A DNA stretch of 64,000 nt from Rhodococcus qingshengii JCM 15477 (GTDB lineage Bacteria; Actinomycetota; Actinomycetes; Mycobacteriales; Mycobacteriaceae): the NCBI RefSeq assembly GCF_023221595.1, contig NZ_CP096563.1, forward strand, positions 4,707,001-4,771,000, read 5' to 3'. The stretch's first letter is position 1. Every line of letters starts with the position of its first letter. The notes below the pieces were generated by a model. That model did no database searches, was not told the DNA's origin, and saw only the letters and a program-made list of their open reading frames with translations. A program made the position numbers and the translations under genes. Shown one piece after another: positions 44,082 to 52,746 of the stretch.

Positions 44082-44129
44082 TCTGAACAGCTCACCCGCC
44101 CCTGGTCCGAATCGGATCCGGGGCATTTT
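44060..44129 (+). promoter_or_regulatory. Attenuator: antiterminator/terminator pair for chorismate mutase
   Basis: The terminator stem spans 44098-44124 (GCCCC...GGGGC with GGTCCG/CGGATCC inside, two bulges) and ends in TTTT (44126-44129). The upstream segment CCCCGGACC at 44060-44068, inside the leader ORF just after the Trp-Arg-Tyr-Phe codons, can pair with GGTCC (44104-44108) or TCCGGGG (44117-44123) and break the terminator. Stalled ribosomes leave that segment free; ribosomes reaching the stop at 44079 cover it. Confidence 0.75.
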
Positions 44130-44204
44130 CGTCAGTGTGCCTGGATCGGTAACGACCCGAGCCGAGACCACGATCCACGCAGTAGGAAGAGGAGACGAAT
44201 AGCA

Positions 44205-44531
44205 ATGAGCACCCAGGCTGCAGCCCCCCATGGAAATACTGTCGATACTGTAAAAACTGCTCCGACAGACGTCGAGATCCCCCAGAGTGAGGCGGAGATC
44301 GACGAACTACGGAAAGAAATCGACCGTCTCGACGCCGAGATCCTCGCGGCCATCAAACGTCGCTCCGAGGTCTCCCAGATCATCGGCCGTACCCGGATGG
44401 CATCGGGTGGTCCGCGTCTGGTGCACAGCCGCGAGATGAAGGTCCTCGAACGATTCAACGAGCTGGGCCAGGAAGGCCACACCCTCGCGATGCTGCTCCT
44501 GCGCCTGGGCCGCGGACGCCTGGGCCACTAG
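44205..44531 (+). CDS. Chorismate mutase (AroQ type)
   Basis: Converts chorismate to prephenate, the branch to Phe and Tyr. The 108-residue protein has a short variable N-terminus and the AroQ helix bundle: EIDELRKEIDRLDAEILAAIKRRSEVSQ, then GGPRLVHSREMKVLERFNELG. It resembles the intracellular mycobacterial enzyme (Rv0948c), which works with DAHP synthase. Its expression should depend on the attenuator just upstream. A long terminator hairpin follows. Confidence 0.93.
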   Translation: MSTQAAAPHGNTVDTVKTAPTDVEIPQSEAEIDELRKEIDRLDAEILAAIKRRSEVSQIIGRTRMASGGPRLVHSREMKVLERFNELGQEGHTLAMLLLRLGRGRLGH

Positions 44532-44549
44532 CGCACGACCTGTTCACTT

Positions 44550-44598
44550 GCGAACGGCCACATCGGATGCCTCTGGCAGTCCCGATGTGGCCGTTCGC
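44550..44598. terminator. Terminator between chorismate mutase and gabD
   Basis: Perfect 17-bp arms GCGAACGGCCACATCGG (44550-44566) and complement (44582-44598), 15-base loop, in the convergent gap between stops at 44531 and 44606. There is no T-tract. Confidence 0.82.
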
Positions 44599-44605
44599 GT
44601 GTGTA

Positions 44606-46069
44606 TCAGCTCTCGAGCGCGATGTACTTCGTGTTCAGGTATTCCTCGATCCCCTCGGTCCCGCCCTCGCGGCCGAATCCGGATTCCTTCACGCCACCGA
44701 ACGGCGCTGCCGCGTCCGAGATCACTCCGCGGTTGACGCCGATCATTCCTGATTCCAGTGCATCGGAAACCCGAAGCGCACGGTCGAGATCCCTTGTGAA
44801 GATGTACGCGGCCAGTCCGAACTCGGTGTCGTTGGCGGCTGCGATTCCCTCGGCTTCGGTGTCGAAGCCGGTGATCGCGGCGACGGGTCCGAACACCTCT
44901 TCTTTCAGAATCCGCGCGCTGGCCGGAACGTCTGCCAACACCGTGGCTGGATAGAAGTACCCTTCACCACCCGGCGCTTCGCCGCCCAGTCGCACCTTCG
45001 CCCCGGCATCCACCGCATCTGCAACCAACTCCGCGACCGTGTCGAGTTGATTCTGGTTGATCAGCGGGCCGAGCTTCGTCTCCGGGTCGGTACCGGGTCC
45101 CATCGTGAAAGTCGCCATCTTCTCGGTCAGCTTGGTCGTGAACTCTTCACGCACGGCGTTGGCGACGTGGAACCGGTTGGCGGCGGTGCATGCTTCGCCT
45201 CCGTTGCGAAGCTTCGCCAGTACCGCGCCCTCGACTGCCTTGTCGACGTCCGCGTCGTCGAACACCACGAAGGGTGCGTTGCCACCCAATTCCATCGACG
45301 TGCGGAGCAATCGCTTCGCGGACTTCTCCACCAGCATCTTGCCGACGCCGGTGGACCCGGTGAAGGTGAGCTTGCGCAGTCGAGGGTCGTCGATGAGAGG
45401 GCCGGTCACTTCACCGGATTTCGATGTCGGCAACACCGAGAGGACTCCGTCGGGCAACCCGGCTTCGGCCATGAGCTGAGCAAGCAACAACATCGTCAAC
45501 GGGGTCTCCGAGGCGGGCTTGACGATGATCGTGCAGCCGGCGGCCAACGCCGGGCCGATCTTGCGGGTACCCATCGCCAACGGGAAATTCCAGGGAGTGA
45601 TGGCCAGACACGGTCCGACCGGCGCCTTGGTGACAAGGATCCGGCCGTTGCCCGCCGGCGCCGGCGTGTAGCGCCCGCCGATGCGAACGGCCTCCTCGCT
45701 GAACCACCGGAAGAACTCCGCCCCGTACTTCACCTCGGCGCGACTTTCGGCGAGTGCCTTGCCCATTTCGAGGGTCATCAGCAGCGCCACGTCCTCGGCT
45801 CGCTCGGTGATCTTCTCGAAAACGGCTCGCAGGATTTCACCACGCTCGCGCGCAGGTGTGCTCGCCCACTTCGACGAGACGGCGACGGCTTCGTCGAGAG
45901 CGCGCAGCGCGTCCGCGGGGCTCGCATCGGCGACATCGGTCAACGATTTCCCGGTCGCCGGATCCGCCACCGGGAAGGTCGCGTTGTTCTCCGCGGGCAC
46001 GAACCGACCGCCGACGAACAACTGGGTGGGAACTGATCGAATGAATTCGAATGTGTCCATGGGTTCCAT
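44606..46069 (-). CDS. gabD: Succinate-semialdehyde dehydrogenase
   Basis: NAD(P)-dependent oxidation of succinate semialdehyde to succinate, the end of GABA breakdown. Numbered from ATG 46069 (487 residues): nucleotide segment AITPWNFPLAMGTRKIGPAL, general base Glu260 (MELGGNAP), nucleophile Cys294 (GGEACTAANR), closing GGVKESGFGREGG and EEYLNTKYIAL, all as in GabD. ATG 46060 is an alternative start; ATG 46138 would overlap pgi and is rejected. It could complete the polyamine route at 14-24 kb, though the GABA aminotransferase is not in the window. Confidence 0.88.
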   Translation of the reverse strand: MEPMDTFEFIRSVPTQLFVGGRFVPAENNATFPVADPATGKSLTDVADASPADALRALDEAVAVSSKWASTPARERGEILRAVFEKITERAEDVALLMTLEMGKALAESRAEVKYGAEFFRWFSEEAVRIGGRYTPAPAGNGRILVTKAPVGPCLAITPWNFPLAMGTRKIGPALAAGCTIIVKPASETPLTMLLLAQLMAEAGLPDGVLSVLPTSKSGEVTGPLIDDPRLRKLTFTGSTGVGKMLVEKSAKRLLRTSMELGGNAPFVVFDDADVDKAVEGAVLAKLRNGGEACTAANRFHVANAVREEFTTKLTEKMATFTMGPGTDPETKLGPLINQNQLDTVAELVADAVDAGAKVRLGGEAPGGEGYFYPATVLADVPASARILKEEVFGPVAAITGFDTEAEGIAAANDTEFGLAAYIFTRDLDRALRVSDALESGMIGVNRGVISDAAAPFGGVKESGFGREGGTEGIEEYLNTKYIALES

Positions 46070-46146
46070 GATGCTCGTCGGAGCCGCGTCCGTCTGCCCG
46101 CGAGCGAGACTCACGCGGAAGTTTCCAGCTTGTGCCACTAAAGTCG

Positions 46147-47808
46147 ATGATCGTGAGCACTGACATCACCGGAACCTCAGCCTGGCAGAAACTGCGCGCT
46201 CATTACGCCGACATCGAAGGCGTTCACCTGCGAGAACTCTTCCAGGACGATCCAGCCCGCGGGCGAGAGCTGACGATCGACGCCGGTGATCTTCACATCG
46301 ACTACAGCAAGCATCGCGTCAGCCGCGAGACTCTCGCGCTGCTCGTCGACCTGGCCCGCGAGGCCGGCGTCGAGGCACGACGCGACGCGATGTTCGCGGG
46401 CGATCACATCAACACTTCCGAAGACCGCGCCGTACTACACACAGCGCTGCGTCTGCCCAAGGATTCTGCGCTGACCGTCGACGGTCAAGACGTCGTCGCC
46501 GACGTTCACGAAGTTCTGGACGCGATGGGCGCTTTTGCCGATCGTGTGCGCAGCGGCGAGTGGACCGGAGCTACCGGCAAGCGCATCCGCACCATCGTCA
46601 ACATCGGCATCGGCGGTTCCGACCTCGGGCCGGTGATGGTCTACCGCGCATTACGGCATTACGCCGACGCCGGAATCAGCGTCCGGTTCGTCTCCAACAT
46701 CGACCCTGTCGATCTGGTCGGACAGCTCGACGACCTCGATCCGGAGACGACGCTCTTCATCGTCGCATCCAAGACGTTCTCCACCCTCGAGACCCTCACC
46801 AACGCGACAGCGGCAAAGCGTTGGCTGTTCGCCGGTCTGGGCAGCGAAGACGTCTCGGCCGTAGCCAAGCATTTCGTCGCAGTCTCCACCCACGGTGACC
46901 GCGTGGCGGAGTTCGGCATCGACACCGCGAACATGTTCGGGTTCTGGGATTGGGTCGGCGGGCGCTACTCCGTCGACTCGGCGATCGGCTTGTCGGTCAT
47001 GTGTGCCGTCGGACCCGTTCGCTTTGCGGAGTTCCTCGACGGTTTCCACCAGATCGACACGCACTTCCGAAACCAACCGCTCGAGCAGAACGCGCCGGTC
47101 CTCCTCGGCCTCATCGGGCTCTGGTACTCCAACTTCTTCGGCGCACAGTCCCGCGCAGTTCTGCCCTACTCCAACGACTTGCTGCGCTTTCCCGCCTACC
47201 TGCAGCAGCTGACCATGGAGTCCAACGGCAAATCGGTTCGCGCCGACGGCTCACCGGTGACCACGTCCACCGGTGAGATCTTCTGGGGCGAGCCCGGAAC
47301 CAACGGCCAACACGCCTTCTACCAACTCCTGCATCAGGGCACCTGGCTGGTGCCTGCCGATTTCATCGGGTTCGCGGAATCCACCGACGATCTGCCTACT
47401 GCGGACGGCACGGGATCAATGCACGATCTGCTCATGAGTAACTTCTTCGCTCAGACAAAGGTTCTCGCGTTCGGGAAGACTGCCGAAGAAATCGCGTCAG
47501 AGGGCACTGCTCCGGAGCTGGTGCCACACAAGGTGATGCCAGGCAACCGACCGTCGAGCACTATCTTGGCGAAGGAGCTGACCCCCTCGGTCGTCGGTCA
47601 GCTGATCGCACTTTACGAGCACCAGGTATTTGTCGAAGGTGCTGTCTGGGGTGTCAATCCGTTCGATCAGTGGGGCGTCGAACTCGGCAAGACACAAGCC
47701 ATGGAACTGGGGCCTGCGCTCTCTTCCGAAGCAGCACCCGGCGACCTCGGCGACACATCCACAGATGCTCTGGTGCAGTGGTACCGCAGAGAGCGCGGAC
47801 GGGCCTGA
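46147..47808 (+). CDS. pgi: Glucose-6-phosphate isomerase
   Basis: Interconverts glucose 6-phosphate and fructose 6-phosphate. About 553 residues of the large bacterial/eukaryotic type. Hallmarks are [64 protein letters not shown] and the C-terminal [25 protein letters not shown]. The start could be ATG 46147 or GTG 46153 (MSTDITGTS). Divergent from gabD and nearly abutting the convergent ApbE-like gene (1-base gap). Confidence 0.97.
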   Translation: MIVSTDITGTSAWQKLRAHYADIEGVHLRELFQDDPARGRELTIDAGDLHIDYSKHRVSRETLALLVDLAREAGVEARRDAMFAGDHINTSEDRAVLHTALRLPKDSALTVDGQDVVADVHEVLDAMGAFADRVRSGEWTGATGKRIRTIVNIGIGGSDLGPVMVYRALRHYADAGISVRFVSNIDPVDLVGQLDDLDPETTLFIVASKTFSTLETLTNATAAKRWLFAGLGSEDVSAVAKHFVAVSTHGDRVAEFGIDTANMFGFWDWVGGRYSVDSAIGLSVMCAVGPVRFAEFLDGFHQIDTHFRNQPLEQNAPVLLGLIGLWYSNFFGAQSRAVLPYSNDLLRFPAYLQQLTMESNGKSVRADGSPVTTSTGEIFWGEPGTNGQHAFYQLLHQGTWLVPADFIGFAESTDDLPTADGTGSMHDLLMSNFFAQTKVLAFGKTAEEIASEGTAPELVPHKVMPGNRPSSTILAKELTPSVVGQLIALYEHQVFVEGAVWGVNPFDQWGVELGKTQAMELGPALSSEAAPGDLGDTSTDALVQWYRRERGRA

Positions 47809-47809
47809 C

Positions 47810-48622
47810 TCACGCGGCCGCCGGGCCGAACCAACTTTCCGTTGTGTACACGCGTCCGGATCGGTCGACGAGCCGAGCCCGAAGCTCTTGCTGTTCAACC
47901 CATTTGATGGCGCTTATCCCCCGGATCAACGCAGCTTCGCTCGCGGCGTACGCCCACACCGCGTCGTCAGCAATCACCGAGACCTGTGCCCATTCCGTGG
48001 AGGGCCGCTCCTGGTTCGGCTCCCAGGAGGGCAGCTCCAGCGCCCGCGCCGTCGCCATCGCGGTTCCGTTGATCAGTTCGACTTCTTCGCTGTCCGGCAC
48101 CGGAATCTGCCAGCCACCAGCCGGTGCATGGCCGGCCGTGGCGATCACGTCGCCGATCCGCACAGCAACGCCGCATTGTAATTCGGCGGCGACGATCTGC
48201 GCGGCGCGATCGACGGTGTCGGCCTTGGCAACTCCGGTGATGTCGAACGACGCACCCCAGGGCGCGTACACCACGTCTCCGTCGAGCTGTACGTCCTCGA
48301 ACGTCGGGGTCGGGTGCACCGGAGGGATGGATTCGTCCTCGGAGTAGTTGTCGGCAAGCGGATTGACTGCACCGCCGGTCATACGGGCAGCCCACAGCGC
48401 CGACCGCAGCAGAGCCGACATACGTCGTGTCACTTTGACCGGAGTTCCCTGAGCGAGGTTGACGGCGTGAATCTCGGCGTCTCCCCGGCGAAGGTCGCAG
48501 ACCGCTTCGGTTTCGTCGATGGCAGCTGCGATCAACGCGTGCGCAGTAGGCAGCGCAGCGCCCTCGGTGACGTCCACCTCCACGGCGGAATCCCACATCG
48601 CCCACTTCTCGACACTGACCAT
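47810..48622 (-). CDS. ApbE-like protein (FAD:protein FMN transferase family)
   Basis: 270 residues from ATG 48622. It shows the ApbE fold: an N-terminal strand WAMWDSAVEVDVTE, FSRF-like replaced by DLRRGDAEIHAVN, the GGAVNPLADN segment (family D/N-P-x-x-G region), SFDITGVAKADTVDRAAQI (flavin/Mg site, usually GxxAKGYAVD) and GDVIATAGHA near the pyrophosphate site. ApbE attaches FMN to Thr of Nqr/Rnf-type or FMN-binding proteins; no target gene is in the window. A palindrome overlaps the likely promoter. Confidence 0.78.
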   Translation of the reverse strand: MVSVEKWAMWDSAVEVDVTEGAALPTAHALIAAAIDETEAVCDLRRGDAEIHAVNLAQGTPVKVTRRMSALLRSALWAARMTGGAVNPLADNYSEDESIPPVHPTPTFEDVQLDGDVVYAPWGASFDITGVAKADTVDRAAQIVAAELQCGVAVRIGDVIATAGHAPAGGWQIPVPDSEEVELINGTAMATARALELPSWEPNQERPSTEWAQVSVIADDAVWAYAASEAALIRGISAIKWVEQQELRARLVDRSGRVYTTESWFGPAAA

Positions 48623-48639
48623 GTCAGTCCTGCCCTTCG

Positions 48640-48677
48640 AACACACTGTGTTGTAACCAGTATGCGCCGGTCAGCAA
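48640..48677 (-). promoter_or_regulatory. Likely apbE promoter with overlapping dyad
   Basis: On the minus strand TTGCTG (-35, plus coordinates 48672-48677) and TACAAC (-10, 48650-48655) are 16 bases apart. The 13-bp palindrome AACACACTGTGTT at 48640-48652 overlaps the -10 and start-site area, a usual place for a repressor site. Confidence 0.45.
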
Positions 48678-48689
48678 CCCCCGTGCCAT

Positions 48690-49542
48690 AAAGCGCTTCC
48701 GAGGCCGAGGCACACATGCCGCAGGTTGAGCAGCGCACGGCGGGGACTGGATGGTAGATCTGTGCGACAGAATTGCCGCCTGGACTGTCGCCCTCCGTGT
48801 GCAAGACGTGTAATCCTCCACATGGTTCTGACATGCACCTGACTGCGACGACGTCGACTACTACTGGCGCAGCGGGCAATTCCGATCCGAAAGACGCAGA
48901 GTCGACGCTCGACATGTCCGGCCGGCCGGCTGCGCTTCGAGCCCGGTCCGCCGCAGCAACACGCCCGGGCGGCGCTATGTCACCGCATGAACCTTATGTC
49001 ACCGCATGAAAAATGGGGACCGACGAGAAGCACTGTGTTCCAACGTCGATGACATACCAATCGGCCGCTTTCAATGCGCGTCACTTTCGCAGGTGGACAC
49101 ACCTGAGCGCTCACTCTCGAGTGCAGCAAAATACGGGCCCACCACTGCGCGCGAGCGTCGAGCAGAGCACCGAGAAGAAGTCCCGAACACGCGGCGCGCC
49201 AACCGCCGGCACGACGACGCCCGGTGCCCGGCGGCAGCGCTTCGCACGTTACAGACCGAGCAGGAATGCATCGACACAAAATGGATAGGACCGGCTGAAA
49301 GAACCTGCAGCACAATGGCGTAACCACCACCGTTCGGCTTATACGCTACCGCCGTACACCTTGGCAAAACGAACGGTCAGTACGCGGCGAAAATCACATA
49401 CTTTACAAAGTCTTTGGAATTTTTCTGCGCCAAATATCCGCAGGTGAAAGGACTTTCGACCAGAGTCCAGAATAACCGTGTCGTCTACTATGTGAAAACT
49501 GCGAAGTAGCTGTGACGCTGGGTCACGCTCGAGGGAGGAATT
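48690..49542. other. Gene-poor 0.85-kb intergenic region with a 16-bp direct repeat
   Basis: No frame here has convincing coding character. It contains a direct repeat TATGTCACCGCATGAA at 48976-48991 and 48995-49010 (period 19). From about 49370 it becomes clearly A/T-richer than the neighbours, which suits a promoter or binding region of the EspR-like gene. GTGAC-N5-GTCAC lies at 49512-49526, just before that gene. Several cysteine-rich short frames on the minus strand (for instance 48980-49330) look like noise. Confidence 0.5.
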
Positions 49543-49986
49543 GTGACCGATTCATTCAAGGACCGTTTGAACGCCTTGTACCCGGCCACAGCACCGAGAC
49601 TCACCAACGCACAAGTTGTGGAAGCCCTTTCGCAACGTGGATGCAAGATTTCGACACCGTACCTCTCGCAACTCCGGAGCGGTGTGCGCACGAATCCATC
49701 GGAGCAAGTCGTTTTGGCATTGGCCGATTACTTCGGCGTGGCAGCAGAGTACTTCTTCGGCCCGACACCTCGCCAAGATCCCGAACTGATTCCGGAAGAA
49801 GACCGTTCGGTTGTCGAGGAGTTCCACGACAGCGAATTACGTTCTCTGGCCATAAAAGCGGTCGATCTCTCCCCTGAATCGCAGGACTTGCTCTCATCGA
49901 TTGCGGAGAAACTTCGCTCGTCCGAAGGACTCCCGGCCGTCCCTCCGGATTGCAGCACCTACACCCCACCGTTCACTCGCGACTAG
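49543..49986 (+). CDS. EspR-like XRE-family DNA-binding regulator
   Basis: 147 residues, GTG start after GGGAGGAA. The N-terminal helix-turn-helix (TNAQVVEALSQRGCKISTPY then LSQLRSGVRTNPS) and the following LADYFGVAAEYFF strongly resemble M. tuberculosis EspR, a nucleoid-associated regulator of ESX-1 and lipid genes. The C-terminal helices (SLAIKAVDLSPESQDLLSSI) fit the EspR dimerisation region. No ESX genes are nearby. The A/T-rich upstream DNA may hold autoregulatory sites. Confidence 0.82.
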   Translation: MTDSFKDRLNALYPATAPRLTNAQVVEALSQRGCKISTPYLSQLRSGVRTNPSEQVVLALADYFGVAAEYFFGPTPRQDPELIPEEDRSVVEEFHDSELRSLAIKAVDLSPESQDLLSSIAEKLRSSEGLPAVPPDCSTYTPPFTRD

Positions 49987-50012
49987 TCCGGAGCGAAGTT
50001 CAGCGAGTCAGA

Positions 50013-50831
50013 TCAGCGAGTCAAGCGGCCCAATAGTGCCGAAGCTGTGATGATTCCGAGCAGCGCGGCCCCGATCAGCACGCCGAAGTCGACGAGGTAG
50101 TCGGTCGGCATTCCGATCAGCAGACCGCGCAGCGCTGACACCTCGTAACTCAGCGGATTGATGCGACTGAGCCACTGAACCCACGTCGGCATGAGTTCGA
50201 CCGGGTACAGAGCGTTGGACGCGAAGAACAACGGCATGGTGATCGCCTGGCCGATGCCCATCAATCGATCTCGTTTGAGCACGATCCCCGCGATCGCAAC
50301 CGACAGACAGGCGAAGAACGCCGAGCCGAGGACAACGACAGCCACGACGCCGAGCAACTTGATCGGGTTCCACGTCATGCTCACGCCCAGCAGCGCCGCT
50401 ACAACGACTACGACCACGGCCTGGGCGACCGCACGGATACCGGCCGCAAATGCCTTTCCGGTGACCAGCGCGGCTCGTGGCGTCGGCGTCACCATGAGTT
50501 TGGTGAGGACTCCCGCGTCACGCTCCCAGATGATCTGGATTCCGTAGAAGATCGCAACAAAAAGCGCGGACTGCGCAATGATGCCCGGCGCGAGAAAGTC
50601 GAGATACGGTACGTCGCCAGTCGGGATCGCTCGGATATGACTGAACGTCTGACCGAAGATCACCAACCAGAGGATCGGCTGGATTGCGCGCGTGACCAAT
50701 TCAGATCGGTCGTGCCGCAACTTCTGAACTTCCACGAGGCAGAATGTGTAAATTCTCGAGAGCAATCGAGCAAAACTGTTGGTAGTGGGATCAGCCCAAG
50801 CGGCGCGCTGTGCGACGGGCACTGCGGACAT
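50013..50831 (-). CDS. ABC-2 type permease of a daunorubicin-like exporter
   Basis: 272 residues from ATG 50831 (preceded by GGAGGT). Six membrane helices typical of the ABC-2/DrrB family, with a conserved cytoplasmic first loop and the C-terminal LMPTWVQWLSRINPLSYEVSALRGL motif. It pairs with the ATPase whose end overlaps its start by 41 bases. The exported compound is unknown. The in-frame extension to 50960 lies in the ATPase gene and is rejected. Confidence 0.88.
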   Translation of the reverse strand: MSAVPVAQRAAWADPTTNSFARLLSRIYTFCLVEVQKLRHDRSELVTRAIQPILWLVIFGQTFSHIRAIPTGDVPYLDFLAPGIIAQSALFVAIFYGIQIIWERDAGVLTKLMVTPTPRAALVTGKAFAAGIRAVAQAVVVVVVAALLGVSMTWNPIKLLGVVAVVVLGSAFFACLSVAIAGIVLKRDRLMGIGQAITMPLFFASNALYPVELMPTWVQWLSRINPLSYEVSALRGLLIGMPTDYLVDFGVLIGAALLGIITASALLGRLTR

Positions 50832-51657
50832 CGTGGAGACCTCCTGACTTGTCGCCGGTGAGATCGTCGCCGGTGTAGTGACGGAACACGTCTTCGAGAG
50901 TGACCTCCGGCCCCAGTTCGGCGGCCAACGCGCTCGGCTCGCCCACCGCACGAAGTTCACCGTGATGCATCAACGCAACACGATCACACAACTCCTCCGC
51001 TTCTTCCATGTAGTGCGTCGTGAGCAGCACAGTCATGCCGTACTGCTTCTGCATCTCCGCCACTCGCTGCCAGACGGATTCGCGGGCAATGGGATCCAGC
51101 CCCACCGTCGGTTCGTCGAGCACCAGCAACGACGGTCGGTTCACCAGCGCCTGCGCAAGTTCGAGACGTCGCACCATACCGCCGGAGAAACCCGACGCCA
51201 GACGATCACCTGAATCGAGTAGGTCCACCATCTCGAGCGCCTGGTCGACGCGCTCGCGTCGTTCGGACCGCGGAACGTCGTACAGTCGCGCGAACCAGGT
51301 CACGTTCTCGCGTGCGGTCAATGCGCTTTCGATCGAGAGCTGTTGTGGCACGTACCCGAGGTAGCGCCGAATGGTCATCGCCTCGGTACGAACTGAGCGA
51401 CCGAGAATCCGAATGTCACCGTCTTGCAGAGGAAGTAACGTGTTGAGCAACCTGATCGTCGTAGTCTTTCCTGCGCCGTTGGGACCGAGCAGGCCGAAAC
51501 ACTCCCCCGCATTGATGACCAGACTCAGGTTGTCCACCGCGCGGTGGTCGCCGAACTTGTATGTAACCGAGTCGATCTCGACCGCGTGTGCGCCGGGGTC
51601 GGGTGAACCTGCCGCTCGGCTCTTCCACCACTGTGTCAGCATCTCACTACCCGTCAC
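50791..51657 (-). CDS. ABC exporter ATP-binding protein (DrrA-like)
   Basis: 288 residues. Walker A GPNGAGKT (58-65), Q-loop YVPQQLSIE, signature FSGGMVRRLELAQAL, Walker B LLVLDEPTVGLDP and the switch TTHYMEEAEELCD are intact. The C-terminal extension (LEDVFRHYTGDD) is typical of DrrA-like drug exporters. GTG 51657 overlaps the marR stop by 11 bases. The operon marR-ATPase-permease suggests substrate-induced efflux. Confidence 0.92.
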   Translation of the reverse strand: MTGSEMLTQWWKSRAAGSPDPGAHAVEIDSVTYKFGDHRAVDNLSLVINAGECFGLLGPNGAGKTTTIRLLNTLLPLQDGDIRILGRSVRTEAMTIRRYLGYVPQQLSIESALTARENVTWFARLYDVPRSERRERVDQALEMVDLLDSGDRLASGFSGGMVRRLELAQALVNRPSLLVLDEPTVGLDPIARESVWQRVAEMQKQYGMTVLLTTHYMEEAEELCDRVALMHHGELRAVGEPSALAAELGPEVTLEDVFRHYTGDDLTGDKSGGLHDVRSARRTARRLG

Positions 51658-52114
51658 CTTCTGATCCGGCTGCTGCCAGAGCGCTCGCCAATCGAGACAG
51701 GGCCGGTAGAGCAGCCTCGATACTTGCCCTGTCCTCTGCGGTCAGAGTCGACAATGCCTGACCGACAATCACACTCCGGCGATCACGCCACACCTCGACG
51801 CGGGCGCGCGCCTCGTCCGCGAGCACCAATCGCGCGACGCGGCGGTCGGCCTCGTCGGCAACGCGTTCGATCACTCCATCGTCGACGAGCTGCCGCACCA
51901 AGGTGGACACCGTGTTTGCCGCGACACCCAATCGCCCGGCAGCCTCGGCCACCGACAGACCCGGGTTGCGTCGTAGCAGCCTGACGAGTTCGATCTGGGC
52001 GCCGGCGAGCGGTCGTTCCGCAAACGGCCGCCCCGACGCCTTCCTCGTGCCCCGGCGCAATTGTCCGAGCGTCTCCAGGACGTCATCCGCAAGATTTGCT
52101 CCGCTTCCATCCAC
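51647..52114 (-). CDS. MarR-family regulator of the ABC exporter
   Basis: 155 residues with a central winged helix: LRRNPGLSVAEAAGRLGVAANTVSTLVRQLVDDGVIERVADEADRRVARLVL, the classic MarR pattern including the DxR wing. It starts with GTG 52114, seven bases from a perfect 27-bp dyad. First gene of the exporter operon; likely an autorepressor released by the exported compound. Confidence 0.9.
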   Translation of the reverse strand: MDGSGANLADDVLETLGQLRRGTRKASGRPFAERPLAGAQIELVRLLRRNPGLSVAEAAGRLGVAANTVSTLVRQLVDDGVIERVADEADRRVARLVLADEARARVEVWRDRRSVIVGQALSTLTAEDRASIEAALPALSRLASALAAAGSEGDG

Positions 52115-52120
52115 AACCTC

Positions 52121-52147
52121 ACAATAGCTCTGTAACAGAGCTATTGT
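52121..52147. promoter_or_regulatory. 27-bp MarR operator
   Basis: Perfect dyad with 13-bp arms: ACAATAGCTCTGT, a single central A, and ACAGAGCTATTGT. It lies directly upstream of marR and 93 bases before the divergent lipoprotein ATG, so it may control both. Confidence 0.8.
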
Positions 52148-52239
52148 CGAGGAATCCGGACGCCCGGCGTTTTCAGCTCGTCCGCAACGGGTATCCCCGA
52201 TTGCTTGTCCCGAGCACTCCCGCCCAGAACGGAGACGTC

Positions 52240-52743
52240 ATGCGCAGACAGTGGTTGTTCGCGACGATTGCGAGTACCGCCCTGATCCTCACCGGTTGCT
52301 CGCCCGACGCCCTCGATTCCGGGGACAGCGCAGACAACGTCACTGCCATTGCGACGTCGCTGTCGCCACCCGCCGCCGCTGATGCACCCCTGCTGAAGAC
52401 CGCCGACTCCCCACTCGGGACGATCGCCGTCGACGGCGAAGGCATGACCGTCTACGTCTACAACCCGGACGAGGAGAACTCACAAGCCGGGTCGTGCGAC
52501 GAAGCGTGCCTGCGTTACTGGCCGGCGGTCACCTCGGTCACGGATTCGCCGATCGTCGAAGGAATCGACGCTGTCATCGACACTGTCGACGGGCCTGAAG
52601 GATCTTTCCAGATCACCGTCAACGGCAAGCCCGTCTATCGGTACCTCGACGACAAGGTTCCCGGAGACATGCTCGGACAGAGCGTCGGCAGCCTGTGGTG
52701 GATGATCGACGCCGCCGGAAACCCCGTGTTCAAGACTGAGTAA
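52240..52743 (+). CDS. Lipoprotein with COG4315-type secreted repeats
   Basis: 167 residues from ATG 52240 (GGAG upstream). The signal peptide ends in a lipobox with Cys20 (ALILTGCS). The mature part holds two copies of the predicted-lipoprotein repeat: GTIAVDGEGMTVYVYN with CDEACLRYWPAV, and VNGKPVYRYLDDKVPGDM with WWMIDAAGNP. Function unknown; such proteins occur near redox or stress genes. It is divergent from marR and converges on ndh with 3 bases between stops. Confidence 0.82.
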   Translation: MRRQWLFATIASTALILTGCSPDALDSGDSADNVTAIATSLSPPAAADAPLLKTADSPLGTIAVDGEGMTVYVYNPDEENSQAGSCDEACLRYWPAVTSVTDSPIVEGIDAVIDTVDGPEGSFQITVNGKPVYRYLDDKVPGDMLGQSVGSLWWMIDAAGNPVFKTE

Positions 52744-52746
52744 CCC

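Noticed and set aside
48622..48689. 21-codon frame directly before apbE that could be a leader peptide
   Set aside because: The likely -35 and -10 of apbE lie inside it, so most of it would not be in the mRNA.
48980..49330. Cysteine-rich 116-codon minus-strand frame in the gene-poor region
   Set aside because: No ribosome site, no homology recognised, biased composition; reported only as part of the intergenic entry.
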